Source of the DNA: DASUNQ01 sp035536455
GTDB taxonomy: Bacteria; Acidobacteriota; Thermoanaerobaculia; Multivoradales; UBA5704
Reading direction: 5' to 3'
Assembly: GCA_035536455.1 (NCBI GenBank)
Contig: DATLOC010000058.1
Coordinates: forward strand, 1-64,000
DNA: 64,000 bases
Position numbers and translations under genes: made by a program. Positions 32,675 to 40,926 of this stretch are shown piece by piece. Each line of letters begins with the position of its first letter. The first letter of the stretch is position 1. Under the pieces are notes generated by a model. It was not told where the DNA came from, made no database searches, and saw nothing but the letters and a program-made list of their open reading frames with translations.

Positions 32675-35110
32675 ATGACTCGGCCCTCATCGCTCGCCGT
32701 GCGCCTGTTGTTGGCGCTGTTGCTGTTGACCGTACCCGCCGGTGCCGCCGCCCAGAGCAGCGAAACCAGCGCTGAGACCCCCGAGGAGTCGGCCGCCGAA
32801 GCGCTGCCGGCCGAGACCCCGGACACGCAGACCGAGGAAGCGCCGCAGATCCAGACCCCTGAGGAGGGGTCCCCGCCGGAGCAGACGGCCGAGGGGCCGC
32901 GCCAGAGGTTCGGCGTCGACCGCGCCACCTCCGAGATCACCATCGACGGCCGGCTCGACGAGCCGGCCTGGGAGACGGCGACCCGCATCCCGGTGCCCTA
33001 CGAGTGGTACCCCGGAGAGAACACCCCGGCGCCGGTCGAGACCGACTGCCTGGTGACCTTCGACGAGGCCAACCTCTACGTCGCCTTCCGGGCCCACGAC
33101 CCGGAGCCCGGCGCCGTGCGGGCCTTCTACGCCGACCGCGACACCCCGAACTCCGACGACACCGTGGGCTTCTTCATCGACGCCTTCGACGACCGGCGCC
33201 GCGCCTTCTACTTCCAGGTCAACCCGCTCGGCATCCAGACCGACGCGGTGGTGGTCGACTTCCGGCCGGTGACCTCGGTGGCGCCGAGGGAGGAGAAGAT
33301 GCAGCGGCTCGACACCTCCTGGGACGCGTTGTGGGACTCGGCCGGCAAGCTCACCGAGTCCGGCTACGTCGTCGAGCTGGCGATCCCCTTCAAGCAGCTC
33401 CGCTTCCCCCGCACCCGGGAGCCGCAGACCTGGGGCTTCCTCGCCTCGCGCGAGTACTCGCGCGACGTCTTCCACCAGCTCCGTTCGGGCCGTGTGGACC
33501 GCGGCAAGAGCTGCTTCGTCTGCCAGTTCGACGCCATCAGCGGGCTCGAGGACATGGAGACCGGCCTCAACGTCGAGGTCGTGCCCACCTTGACCGCGAC
33601 CCGCGCCGACACCCGGGCGTCCCAGAGCGCGCCGCTGACGGAGGGGGACGAGGACACCGACCTCGGGGTCTCGGCCCGCTGGAGCATCAGCCCCAACGTC
33701 GTCCTGGGCGCCGCCCTCAACCCGGACTTCTCCCAGGTCGAGACCGACACCATCGAGCTCGCCGTCAACGAGCGCTTCGCCCTGCAGTTCCCGGAGAGGC
33801 GGCCGTTCTTCCTCGAGGGCGCCGACTTCTTCGAGACCCCGTTCGAGGCTGTCTTCACCCGCACCGTCGCCGACCCCGAGTACGGCCTGCGGCTCACCGG
33901 CAAGGGTGGGCCCAACGCCTACGGCGTGATGTTCACCGAGGACCAGCTCAACAACCTGGTGCTCCCGGGTCCCGAGCGCTCGGTCCAGCGCACCCTGGTG
34001 CAGGACGTGACCGGCAGCATCCTGCGCTACCGCCGCGACCTCGGGGAGACCTCCGCCCTGGGCGTGCTGTACACCGGCCGGGAAGGCACGGACTACGAGA
34101 ACCAAGTGCTAGGCGTGGACGCCAACTGGCGGGCGACCGAATCCGACACCTTCCGCACCCAGATCCTGGCCTCCGACACCACCTACCCGCGGGCGTTCGC
34201 CCTGGCCAACCGGCAGCCCACCGACTCCTTCGACGGCACCGCCTACCTCGTCGACTGGGTCCACTCCACCCGCGACTGGCGGTGGGCGTTGGGGGCGGGT
34301 GAGCTCGCCTCCGGGTTCCGGACCGACAGCGGCTTCATGCCCCAGGTGGGCGTCCGCGAGGCCGGGGGCTTCATCCAGCGCTTCTTCTGGGGCGGGGAGG
34401 ACTCCTGGTACCAGCGGCTGACCGTGCACGTCGACGCCCTCTACCTGGATGACGAGCAGACCCTCCGGGTGCTGCAGCGCAACGCCAACCTCGAGCTCAA
34501 CTACGAAGGTCCGAAGGAGAGCTACGTCAAGTTGGCCTTCCGGCCGAACAACGAGAGCCTGCGCGGCCGCATGTTCACCAACATGCGCTCGGACCTGCTG
34601 ATCCAGGTCCGGCCGCGCGGCGACCTGGGCCTGGCGCTCTTCATCCGCGGCGGCGAGACGATCGACACCACCAACGTGCGGCAGGCCACCTTCCTCCAGA
34701 TCCGGCCGCGCGTCGACTTCCAGCTCGGCAAGAGCTTCTTCGGCGACGTCCAGTACAACCGCCAGGTCTTCGAGGTGAGCGGGCGGGGGCGCACCGACGG
34801 CGGCGGCGAGTACCAGCGGGCGGCGACGATCTCGTCGACCCTCCGCTACCACTTCACGCCGCGGATGTTCGTGCGCGCGATCGTCCAGCGTCGCGACGTC
34901 AAGCGCGACCTGTCCCTTTACAACCGCGGCGCGACGGTGCGGCCGGAGGAGGAGACCCTGGTCAGCCAGTTCCTCTTCTCCTACAAGCTCAACGCCCGCA
35001 CTCTGGTCTTCCTCGGCTACAGCCAGGACGAGCTCGGCGACCAGAACTTCGACCTCAGCCGCCAGGAGCAGGCCTACTTCTTCAAGGTGAGCTACGCGTT
35101 CCTCTGGTAG
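32675..35110 (+). CDS. DUF5916 outer-membrane protein with N-terminal CBM9-like domain
   Basis: This 811-residue exported protein has a signal peptide (LAVRLLLALLLLTVPAGAAA) and an acidic, Thr/Pro-rich linker. A family-9 carbohydrate-binding-like domain follows (about residues 85-260: ITIDGRLDEPAWETA ... LYVAFRAHDPEPG). Then comes a long beta-rich region ending in alternating aromatic strands and a C-terminal Trp, as in outer-membrane barrels. This architecture is the DUF5916 family, common in Acidobacteriota and Bacteroidota; its substrate is unknown. The ATG at 32675 follows GGAGG by 8 nt. A GTG at 32660 behind a strong AAGGAGG is equally possible and would add five residues. Its 3' end overlaps the next gene by 29 bp, tail to tail. 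Confidence 0.85.
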   Translation: MTRPSSLAVRLLLALLLLTVPAGAAAQSSETSAETPEESAAEALPAETPDTQTEEAPQIQTPEEGSPPEQTAEGPRQRFGVDRATSEITIDGRLDEPAWETATRIPVPYEWYPGENTPAPVETDCLVTFDEANLYVAFRAHDPEPGAVRAFYADRDTPNSDDTVGFFIDAFDDRRRAFYFQVNPLGIQTDAVVVDFRPVTSVAPREEKMQRLDTSWDALWDSAGKLTESGYVVELAIPFKQLRFPRTREPQTWGFLASREYSRDVFHQLRSGRVDRGKSCFVCQFDAISGLEDMETGLNVEVVPTLTATRADTRASQSAPLTEGDEDTDLGVSARWSISPNVVLGAALNPDFSQVETDTIELAVNERFALQFPERRPFFLEGADFFETPFEAVFTRTVADPEYGLRLTGKGGPNAYGVMFTEDQLNNLVLPGPERSVQRTLVQDVTGSILRYRRDLGETSALGVLYTGREGTDYENQVLGVDANWRATESDTFRTQILASDTTYPRAFALANRQPTDSFDGTAYLVDWVHSTRDWRWALGAGELASGFRTDSGFMPQVGVREAGGFIQRFFWGGEDSWYQRLTVHVDALYLDDEQTLRVLQRNANLELNYEGPKESYVKLAFRPNNESLRGRMFTNMRSDLLIQVRPRGDLGLALFIRGGETIDTTNVRQATFLQIRPRVDFQLGKSFFGDVQYNRQVFEVSGRGRTDGGGEYQRAATISSTLRYHFTPRMFVRAIVQRRDVKRDLSLYNRGATVRPEEETLVSQFLFSYKLNARTLVFLGYSQDELGDQNFDLSRQEQAYFFKVSYAFLW

Positions 35111-36797
35111 GTGAGCGGCCGGTGCGCACCAGGAAGAGCCCGCCGCCGAGGTAGCGGCGCTCCGGGTAGGCGGCGAGCCAGGTGAAGGCGCCGGCGGGGA
35201 CGGGGACGATGCGGCCCCGGTCGTAGGTGGCGTAGGGCAGGCCGTGGAGGAAGTTGGCGGAGACGGCGGTCCATTCGGGGCCGCCGTTCTGCTTTGGAAG
35301 CTCCCAGGCGATGCCGTAGATCGCCGGGTCGACGTGGCCGAAGTAGGCGAGGCCGACCTTCTCCACCCGCTCGCGCTCCATCCACGCCGCCAGGCGCTTG
35401 AGGCCCTGCCCCCAGTCGAGGTTGGAGTCGAGGAGGAAGGCGTCGCCGCGGCCGGCGGCGAGCGGGTTGAAGTAATCGATCGTGTCGGGCGTGGCGCGCA
35501 GCGCGGCGAGCGGGTAGAAGGCCAGGAGAACGGCGGCGGCGAGCCGCACCGGGCGGCGCTCGCCGGCCAAGTGCGGCCCGAGGCGCCCGGCCCAGACGGT
35601 CCCCAGCGCCACCACCGGCAGCACGTAGCGGATGCCGTAGTGGACCTTCGACAGCAGGCAGAAGACGGCGAGGTAGAGGAGCGCCGGGAGCCACACGAAC
35701 CGTTCGCCGTCGCGCCGCCCGCCGCGCGCGAAGAGCGCGAAGAGCCAGGCGGCGAGGAGCGGCAGCGGCGTCTTCAGCAGGATCGCCGCCGGGAAGTAGG
35801 CGGGCGCGGGGCCGTAGCGGACCTCGCCGAAGAAGTAGGTGGGGAACTCGCCGGCCTCGTTGATCCGCTGCAGCGCGTCGTAGCCGACCAGCCAGGGCGT
35901 GGGGAAGGGCAGCGGCAGCCCCGCCGGCAGCGCCGCGAAGAGGCCGCGCATCTGCGCACTGGCGAAGCGGTAGGCGCCGACCGGCCGTCCGACGCCCTGG
36001 AAGAGGTAGCCGGCGTCGAGCACCAGGAGGCTGACGGCGAAGATCGCCGCCACCGCGCCGAGGCTCGCCGCCACACCGCGCCATCCATCCCTAGCGCCGC
36101 GCCACAACGGGAAGCGCCGCCCGCGGGCCAGCTCGACGGCGGCGAGGATCAGGAGTGCCGGATAGAGCAGGAGGCCGGTGAGCTTCGCGAGCTGTGCGAG
36201 CCCGACCGCGACGCCGCAGAGGAGCGCCGTGCCCGGCCCCGGGCGCCGCGTGAAGCGCCAGAAGGCGTAGAGCGCGAGGAGCAGGAAGAAGGTCAGCCCG
36301 ACGTCGAGCGTCGCCAGGTGGGCGTGGGCTACGAACGCCGGGTGGAAGGCGTAGAGCCCGAGCGCCAGCAGGCCCCCGGCGCCGCCGTAGAGGGCGCGCG
36401 CCCAGCGCCAGACGAGGAGACCGAGCAGCACCCCCAGCCCGACGATCGGCAGCCGCCCCCGGAGGAAGAGCCGGTCGTAGACGGCGCGGTTGCGCTCCAT
36501 GAAGCGCGTGCCGAGCTGCCAGGGGAGCCAGCCGCCGCGGGCCCCGGGCAGGCGCGTCTCGATCACCGGGTCGAGCGCCAGGAGGGGGAGCGCCGCGAGC
36601 AGCTCGACGAGCGGCGGGTTGGCCGGGAAGAGCATGAAGTCGCCGGTCTCGAGCGTGTAGAGGCCGAGCGGGAGGTGGTAGAACTCGTCGACCGTCGGCG
36701 AGTCCCACGCCAGTCCGTGGGCGCAGAGGGCAGCGAAGGCGGCGAGCAGGACGAGGGCGAGCGGCCCTTCGGCGCGCGGCGCGAGGCGGGCGGGCAC
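35082..36797 (-). CDS. PMT/GT39-like polytopic membrane glycosyltransferase
   Basis: This 571-residue protein has about 10-12 hydrophobic segments and the GT-C layout. An acidic pair lies in the first external loop (DSPTVDEFYHLPLG, about residues 30-45) and a conserved GDFMLFPANPPLVELL segment follows. Such enzymes transfer a sugar from a polyprenyl-phosphate donor on the outer face of the inner membrane. I chose the GTG at 36797; the frame runs open farther upstream into the divergent lipoprotein gene, where it is not credible. Donor and acceptor are unknown. Confidence 0.75.
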   Translation of the reverse strand: MPARLAPRAEGPLALVLLAAFAALCAHGLAWDSPTVDEFYHLPLGLYTLETGDFMLFPANPPLVELLAALPLLALDPVIETRLPGARGGWLPWQLGTRFMERNRAVYDRLFLRGRLPIVGLGVLLGLLVWRWARALYGGAGGLLALGLYAFHPAFVAHAHLATLDVGLTFFLLLALYAFWRFTRRPGPGTALLCGVAVGLAQLAKLTGLLLYPALLILAAVELARGRRFPLWRGARDGWRGVAASLGAVAAIFAVSLLVLDAGYLFQGVGRPVGAYRFASAQMRGLFAALPAGLPLPFPTPWLVGYDALQRINEAGEFPTYFFGEVRYGPAPAYFPAAILLKTPLPLLAAWLFALFARGGRRDGERFVWLPALLYLAVFCLLSKVHYGIRYVLPVVALGTVWAGRLGPHLAGERRPVRLAAAVLLAFYPLAALRATPDTIDYFNPLAAGRGDAFLLDSNLDWGQGLKRLAAWMERERVEKVGLAYFGHVDPAIYGIAWELPKQNGGPEWTAVSANFLHGLPYATYDRGRIVPVPAGAFTWLAAYPERRYLGGGLFLVRTGRSPTRGTRSSP

Positions 36798-36866
36798 GCC
36801 GGGACGATACCTCCGCGCCGCCGACGCGGTATCCTCGACACCCGCCCGCGACCCCGAGGAGGTGCC

Positions 36867-37292
36867 ATGAGACGCCGAGTCCTGGCCTTCACCGTCCTGA
36901 CCACTGTCCTGACCGCCATGCTGCTCGCCGCCTGCGGCGAAGCCAACCCGATCCTCGGCAACTGGACGGCCGAGGACGCCGACGGCCGCCGCCACACGCT
37001 GTCGTTCCAGAAGCGCGGCCGCGCCCTCTGGGCCATCGAGGGCCAAGGGGTCGACGAGAACTTCGAGATCCGCTACATCTTCGACGACGAGTCGGAGCTG
37101 AACACGCTCGACCTGACCGGCTTCGACCGCGGCCAGCTCCAGGGCAAGACCCTCTACTGCATCCTGGAGTGGCCGTCCGCGGCGGCCTTCCGCATGGACT
37201 GCGCGCCCGGCGAGCCGACGGCGGAGGGGGAGAGCGTCCGCCCGGCGGGCTTCGGCGATCACGCGCTGCTCTACATGAAGGTGACGCGATAG
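36867..37292 (+). CDS. small predicted lipoprotein of unknown function
   Basis: This 141-residue protein begins with a lipoprotein signal peptide and a lipobox (LLAAC, Cys 23), so it should be lipid-anchored in the periplasm. A good ribosome site (GAGGAGGTG) precedes the ATG. The body (GNWTAEDADGRRHTLSFQKRG) reads like a small beta-sandwich or lipocalin-like fold, but I do not recognise the family. Confidence 0.78.
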   Translation: MRRRVLAFTVLTTVLTAMLLAACGEANPILGNWTAEDADGRRHTLSFQKRGRALWAIEGQGVDENFEIRYIFDDESELNTLDLTGFDRGQLQGKTLYCILEWPSAAAFRMDCAPGEPTAEGESVRPAGFGDHALLYMKVTR

Positions 37293-38566
37293 CGGCCGCC
37301 GCGCCGCCGCTCCTCTGGAGCGAGCAGGAGCGGCCGGGCGCCGCGCACCGGCGGGTCCTCGCCTTCGCCTGGGGCGCCTGGTGCGCGGGCTTCTACTCGC
37401 TGATGCTTCTCTCCTTCGTCCTGCAGCCGGTGCAGGACGAGCTCGGGCTCTCCGAGGGCGGGCTGGCGTGGCTCACCGCGGTCGGCGTCGGGGCGACCGG
37501 CGCCGGCGGTCTCCTCTTCGGCTGGATGAGCGACCGGCTGGGGCGGCGGCTGTCGCTGGTCGTGGCGATCGCCGCCTTCTGCCTCGGCAACGCCCTCTGC
37601 GGCCTGGCGCCGGGGGCGGGGACGCTGTTCGCGGCGCGCGGCCTCGCCGGCCTCGGCATCGGCGGCACCTGGGGGGCGGGGCAGGCGATGCTCGGCGAGA
37701 CCTTCCCGCCGGCGCTGCGCGGCCGCTACGGCGCCATCGCCCAGAGCGGCGCCCCGGCGGGGCTGGGGCTGGCGGCGATCGTCGGCTCGTTCCTGGCGCC
37801 GGCGGTCGGCTGGCGCGCCGTCTTCCTGCTCTCGGCGCTGCCGGCCGTCGCCCTCCTCGCCTGGCGCCGCTTCCCGGAGTCCGACCTCTGGCTCGAGCAC
37901 CGGCGGCGCCTCGACGCGGGAGGCCTCGCCGCCGGCGAGGAGGCGCGCAGCCGGCGGCCGATCCTGGCCCAGCTCGTCGCCCCCGACCTCGCGGGCCTCT
38001 TCCTGCGCGCCTTCGTCCTCACCGGGCTCAACATGTCGGCCTACTGGTTCGCGGTCGTCTGGCTGCCGCGCTACCTGCAGAAGCAGCGCGGCCTCTCGAT
38101 CTTCGGCTCCGGCTGGTGGACGCTCACCTTCGTCGCCGGGTCGCTCCTCGGCTACCTCACCTTCGGCGTCGTCTCCGACCGCATCGGCCGGCGGCGCGCC
38201 TTCACCCTCTACTGCGCGGTGACGGCGGTGGGGCTGGCGCTGGTGACCCTCTTCTGGGACGCCCTCGCCGCGCGCCCGGCCGTGGGCCTCGCCTGCATGC
38301 TGGTCGCCGGCATCGGCACCGGCACCTGGTCGTGCTACGGGCCCTACTTCTCCGAGCTCTTCCCTACGAGGGTGCGCGGGGCGGCGATGTCGGTGATCAT
38401 GAACGTAACCCGCAGTATCCAGTTCGTCGCCCCGCTGGCGATCGCCGCGGTGGCCGGGAAATGGGGGCTGGCGGGCGGCATCGCCCTGGCGGCGGCCTTC
38501 GCGGCCCTCGCGGGGGCGTGGGTATGGACCCTGCCGGAGACGGCGGGGGTGAAGCTGGAGGTCTGA
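37169..38566 (+). CDS. MFS transporter
   Basis: This is a major facilitator with 12 predicted transmembrane helices. The loop 2-3 signature GWMSDRLGRRLSL and its second-half counterpart GVVSDRIGRRRAF are both present, as is the helix 4-5 region RGLAGLGIGGTWGAGQAM. The subfamily looks like metabolite:proton symporters of the sugar/aromatic-acid type; the substrate is unknown. The start is unclear: the frame opens at a GTG at 37169 inside the lipoprotein gene, but the first 40 or so residues are not protein-like. No standard start lies between there and the first helix (near 37350). The true start may be non-canonical near 37290-37320. Confidence 0.85.
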   Translation: MAVRGGLPHGLRARRADGGGGERPPGGLRRSRAALHEGDAIAAAAPPLLWSEQERPGAAHRRVLAFAWGAWCAGFYSLMLLSFVLQPVQDELGLSEGGLAWLTAVGVGATGAGGLLFGWMSDRLGRRLSLVVAIAAFCLGNALCGLAPGAGTLFAARGLAGLGIGGTWGAGQAMLGETFPPALRGRYGAIAQSGAPAGLGLAAIVGSFLAPAVGWRAVFLLSALPAVALLAWRRFPESDLWLEHRRRLDAGGLAAGEEARSRRPILAQLVAPDLAGLFLRAFVLTGLNMSAYWFAVVWLPRYLQKQRGLSIFGSGWWTLTFVAGSLLGYLTFGVVSDRIGRRRAFTLYCAVTAVGLALVTLFWDALAARPAVGLACMLVAGIGTGTWSCYGPYFSELFPTRVRGAAMSVIMNVTRSIQFVAPLAIAAVAGKWGLAGGIALAAAFAALAGAWVWTLPETAGVKLEV

Positions 38567-38604
38567 CGTCCTCCCCCGGGGCTCGGGACGCCCCGGCGAA
38601 GCCT

Positions 38605-38982
38605 GGAAATGTCCTCCCGGAGCCCCGGAATGTCTTCCGGGGCGTCGGGAAAGCTTTCCCGAGCGTCGGGAAGATTATCCGGAGTGCCGGGAAAGTCATC
38701 CGGAGCGTCGGGAAAGCTATCCGGAGCGTCGGGATGACTATTCGGAGTGTCGGGATAATCATCCGGGGTGTCGGGAAAATTATCCCTGGCGTCGGGAAAG
38801 CTATCCGGAGCGTCGGGATGATTATCCGGGCCGCCGGGAATGTCTTCCGGAGCGCCCCGAATCTATTCCGAAGCCCCCGGGAATATCCTCCGAACGCCCG
38901 GAATCTATTCCGAAGCCCCGGGAATTCATTCCCAGGCTCGGGAATCCATTCCGAGCTCTCGGGAGCCTATCTCCCGCCCTCG
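38605..38982. repeat. 18-unit tandem repeat of about 21 bp, each unit an imperfect or perfect palindrome
   Basis: A degenerate minisatellite fills much of the 627-bp gap between the MFS gene and hicB. A typical unit is GGAAAGCTATCCGGAGCGTCG. Most units carry an inverted repeat at the same place, and the arms change together: GGAA/TTCC, GGAT/ATCC, GGAAT/ATTCC, GGGAAT/ATTCCC (38920-38933), GGGAAAG/CTTTCCC (38647-38660) and GGGAG/CTCCC (38961-38975). The 21-bp period keeps frames open on both strands, giving heptad-like translations, but no start, ribosome site or known family supports a protein. The rest of the gap (38567-38604, 38983-39193) shows nothing recognisable. Confidence 0.9.
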
Positions 38983-39193
38983 GAGGGCCGTTCGGCAGCG
39001 GCTCGCAGGGTCTCCCCCGCCGCACGGGGGCTGTTCGGAGCGTTCCAAGAGTCCCCCGGCTCCCGCGCCGGCCTTCTTAGCGAGAGCTGGGCCCATCAGC
39101 TCGAAGTCGCCCGAGAACAGGCCGGTTGCCCGGCGCCCGGAGGCCTGCGGCGGGTGGCGGGGCCTTCGGCTTGCGGAGTGGCATTGGGCGGCG

Positions 39194-39430
39194 TCAGCCG
39201 GCGGCGCGGGTCTTCACAGGTCGCTCGGGTGCCGGCCGGTAGCGCGGCTCCGGGATCGTCTTGCCACGCTCTCGCGCGGTTTCGATCCACCCTTTCTTGG
39301 CGATGAGCACTTCGGCAAGCGCCTCCTCCGGAGTGTCTCCGAACGCGGAGCAGTACTCGAAGTCAGGGATGTCGGCGACGTAGCAATCGTCCTCGTCGCT
39401 CCAGAAGACGTTGATGTGATGATCCTTCAC
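39194..39430 (-). CDS. hicB: HicB-family antitoxin
   Basis: This 78-residue protein has the HicB partial RNase H-like fold: INVFWSDEDDCYVADIPDF, then SAFGDTPEEALAEVLIA. It neutralises HicA and usually autorepresses the operon. It lacks a separate C-terminal DNA-binding domain. I chose the GTG at 39430, which follows GGAGG by 7 nt and overlaps the hicA stop (GTGA). The frame extends upstream, but those residues lie inside hicA. Confidence 0.88.
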   Translation of the reverse strand: MKDHHINVFWSDEDDCYVADIPDFEYCSAFGDTPEEALAEVLIAKKGWIETARERGKTIPEPRYRPAPERPVKTRAAG

Positions 39431-39684
39431 GGCATGTCCTCCAGTTCGAGATTGTACCGGTCTATCAGCCGCAGGCATTGGCGGAGCTGGTAGGCCATGG
39501 CGTCTCCGCGCCGGGGTTGGACCGTGAATGTCTCCGGCAAGGCCGGATGGTCGAACTGGCGGTGGCTGCCGACCGTCCGCACGAGCTCGAACCCCAGCCC
39601 TTCCAGCAGAGTGCAGAAATCTTCGAACGGGACGTTCTGAACATGCCCCCTACGCAGCCGCTCCAGAAGACGCCTTCGGTTCAC
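39427..39684 (-). CDS. hicA: HicA-family mRNA interferase toxin
   Basis: This 85-residue double-stranded-RNA-binding-fold toxin has the key GSHRQFDHP motif with its catalytic His. A preceding LLEGLGFELVRTVG strand-helix and a closing LRQCLRLIDRYNLELED helix complete the fold. The GTG at 39684 lies 9 nt after GAGGAGG. It is upstream of hicB, the usual hicAB order. The frame is open farther upstream without family similarity. Confidence 0.88.
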   Translation of the reverse strand: MNRRRLLERLRRGHVQNVPFEDFCTLLEGLGFELVRTVGSHRQFDHPALPETFTVQPRRGDAMAYQLRQCLRLIDRYNLELEDMP

Positions 39685-39878
39685 GCGGTCCGTCCTCCTC
39701 AGGAAGGAAGACGGAATTTCGGACCTCTTTCTTTGCATTCCAGGGGTCCCGGACCTCGAGGAAGGCCCAGCGGCCGAGGTTCGAGGGGGTGGCCGCAGGG
39801 GGCCGTGATCTTTCGTTCTCAAGGCGGCGTGATTCCTCCTGTCCGGGTGCTGCCTTCATCCTCGGACTAGCGCGGTCT

Positions 39879-39894
39879 ATACACCCACTTGTAT
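39879..39894. promoter_or_regulatory. candidate operator upstream of the orphan XRE gene
   Basis: ATACA-CCCACT-TGTAT is a perfect 5-bp inverted repeat with a 6-nt spacer, about 47 bp before the XRE start. Its position and AT-rich arms in GC-rich DNA suit an autoregulatory operator. The stretch from 39685 to 39878 shows nothing else recognisable. Confidence 0.4.
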
Positions 39895-39940
39895 GGCACC
39901 TGCATGCCTGATACGGTCATCGAATGGACGGGGACGTGAG

Positions 39941-40240
39941 GTGACCGCGAGAGCCAAGCGCTCCACCGGCAACGTGTTCCGAGATCTCGGCTTCGGTGCG
40001 GACGAAGCCGAAAACCTCAAGGTTCGCTCCGATCTGATGATCGCGCTGACGAAGCTGATCGAAGAGCAGAAGCTCACCCAGGCCGCCGCCGCCAAGCTGT
40101 TCGGCGTGACCCAGCCGAGGGTCAGCGATCTGACGCGCGGCAAGATCGACCGCTTCAGCGTCGACAGCCTGATCGAGATGGCGGGCCGGGCCGGGGCGCG
40201 TGTCACCATCGCGATCAAACGACCGAAACGAGTCGCCTGA
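39941..40240 (+). CDS. XRE/HigA-like helix-turn-helix antitoxin, no toxin partner seen
   Basis: This 99-residue protein has an XRE-type helix-turn-helix at about residues 43-80 (KLTQAAAAKLFGVTQPRVSD, then KIDRFSVDSLIEM), like antitoxins that pair with RelE/HigB-type toxins. The start is the GTG at 39941; the frame opens 16 codons earlier. No toxin is encoded immediately upstream or downstream, so it looks like an orphan antitoxin or a stand-alone repressor. Confidence 0.8.
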   Translation: MTARAKRSTGNVFRDLGFGADEAENLKVRSDLMIALTKLIEEQKLTQAAAAKLFGVTQPRVSDLTRGKIDRFSVDSLIEMAGRAGARVTIAIKRPKRVA

Positions 40241-40302
40241 GGCTGGTCGAGGCTGTCGACTTCTGGAGCGGCGTAGATGATGGGGGTTCTGACCTGCGCA
40301 CC

Positions 40303-40635
40303 GTGACCCCGGGAGTCTCGTCACGCGAGGAGGCCGAACGCCGGGTGCGGCGGGCGTTCGAAGGGCGGCCGCAGGAGGCCGTGATCAGCTTCGAGACGCC
40401 GGCGCTGTTGTTCAAGGTCCTGACGCAGAAGCGGTGGGAGCTGCTCGCGGCGCTGACGGGCGCAGGTCCCGTGACGCTGCGCGAGGCGGCGCGCCGCGTC
40501 GAGCGGGACGTCAAGGCGGTGCACGGCGACGTGCACGCGCTGCTCGGTGCCGGGATCCTCAGGCGGACAGAGGAAGGGCGGATCCTCTTCCCGTTCGACG
40601 CCGTGCGCGTCAACTTCGTTCTCAAAGTCGCTTGA
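40303..40635 (+). CDS. HVO_A0114/TumA-like winged-helix regulator (orphan antitoxin?)
   Basis: This 110-residue protein matches the winged-helix family annotated as HVO_A0114, found as the antitoxin next to TumE toxins. Motifs are ISFETPALLFKVLTQKRWELL and REAARRVERDVKAVHGDVHALLGAGIL. The GTG at 40303 is the first usable start. No TumE-like toxin gene is visible beside it, so it may be orphaned. Confidence 0.7.
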   Translation: MTPGVSSREEAERRVRRAFEGRPQEAVISFETPALLFKVLTQKRWELLAALTGAGPVTLREAARRVERDVKAVHGDVHALLGAGILRRTEEGRILFPFDAVRVNFVLKVA

Positions 40636-40647
40636 TTTGGCCGCGAC

Positions 40648-40865
40648 CTACCCGATCTCGAACAGCGGGTTCCCCCCTCCACGGCCTGCCCCGGGGTGAC
40701 GAAGACGGCGCGGATGGTGCCGGCGCGGTCGGGATCTCGTTTTCCATCTTCATCGCTTTCGAGCACCACGATCCCTTGGCCGGCAGCGACCTCTTCGCCC
40801 TTCGCCGCCAGGACCGTAGGCGGGGCAGGTAGGCCTTAACCCGGCGCGGGCCTATGGGGCTGCTG
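40648..40865 (-). pseudogene. degenerate duplicate of the 3' end of the biotin-carrier gene
   Basis: This stretch repeats, in the same orientation, the last 200 or so bases of the intact biotin-carrier gene at 44943-45446, including the biotin-site region. It has several substitutions, a 4-nt deletion near 40731 and a 1-nt insertion near 40758 that break the frame, and it decays toward 40865. It marks the far side of the conflict-gene insertion. The rest of the gap (40866-40926) holds nothing recognisable. Confidence 0.85.
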
Positions 40866-40926
40866 CCTCGGAGCTGCCTCCGTCGTGAGGGGGGCCTCTC
40901 CTGCCGCGCTAAGAATTTCGGTAGCC

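Noticed and set aside
38605..38982. CRISPR array
   Set aside because: Units are contiguous 21-bp repeats without unique spacers, and no cas genes are nearby.
38397..39306. Heptad-repeat proteins encoded by the 21-bp tandem array (either strand)
   Set aside because: The 21-bp period keeps frames open automatically; there is no ribosome site or sensible start, and the units vary by paired palindrome changes rather than by codon-silent changes.
39478..39911. Plus-strand frames opposite hicA
   Set aside because: They are antisense to hicA and its upstream region, lack ribosome sites and show no family.
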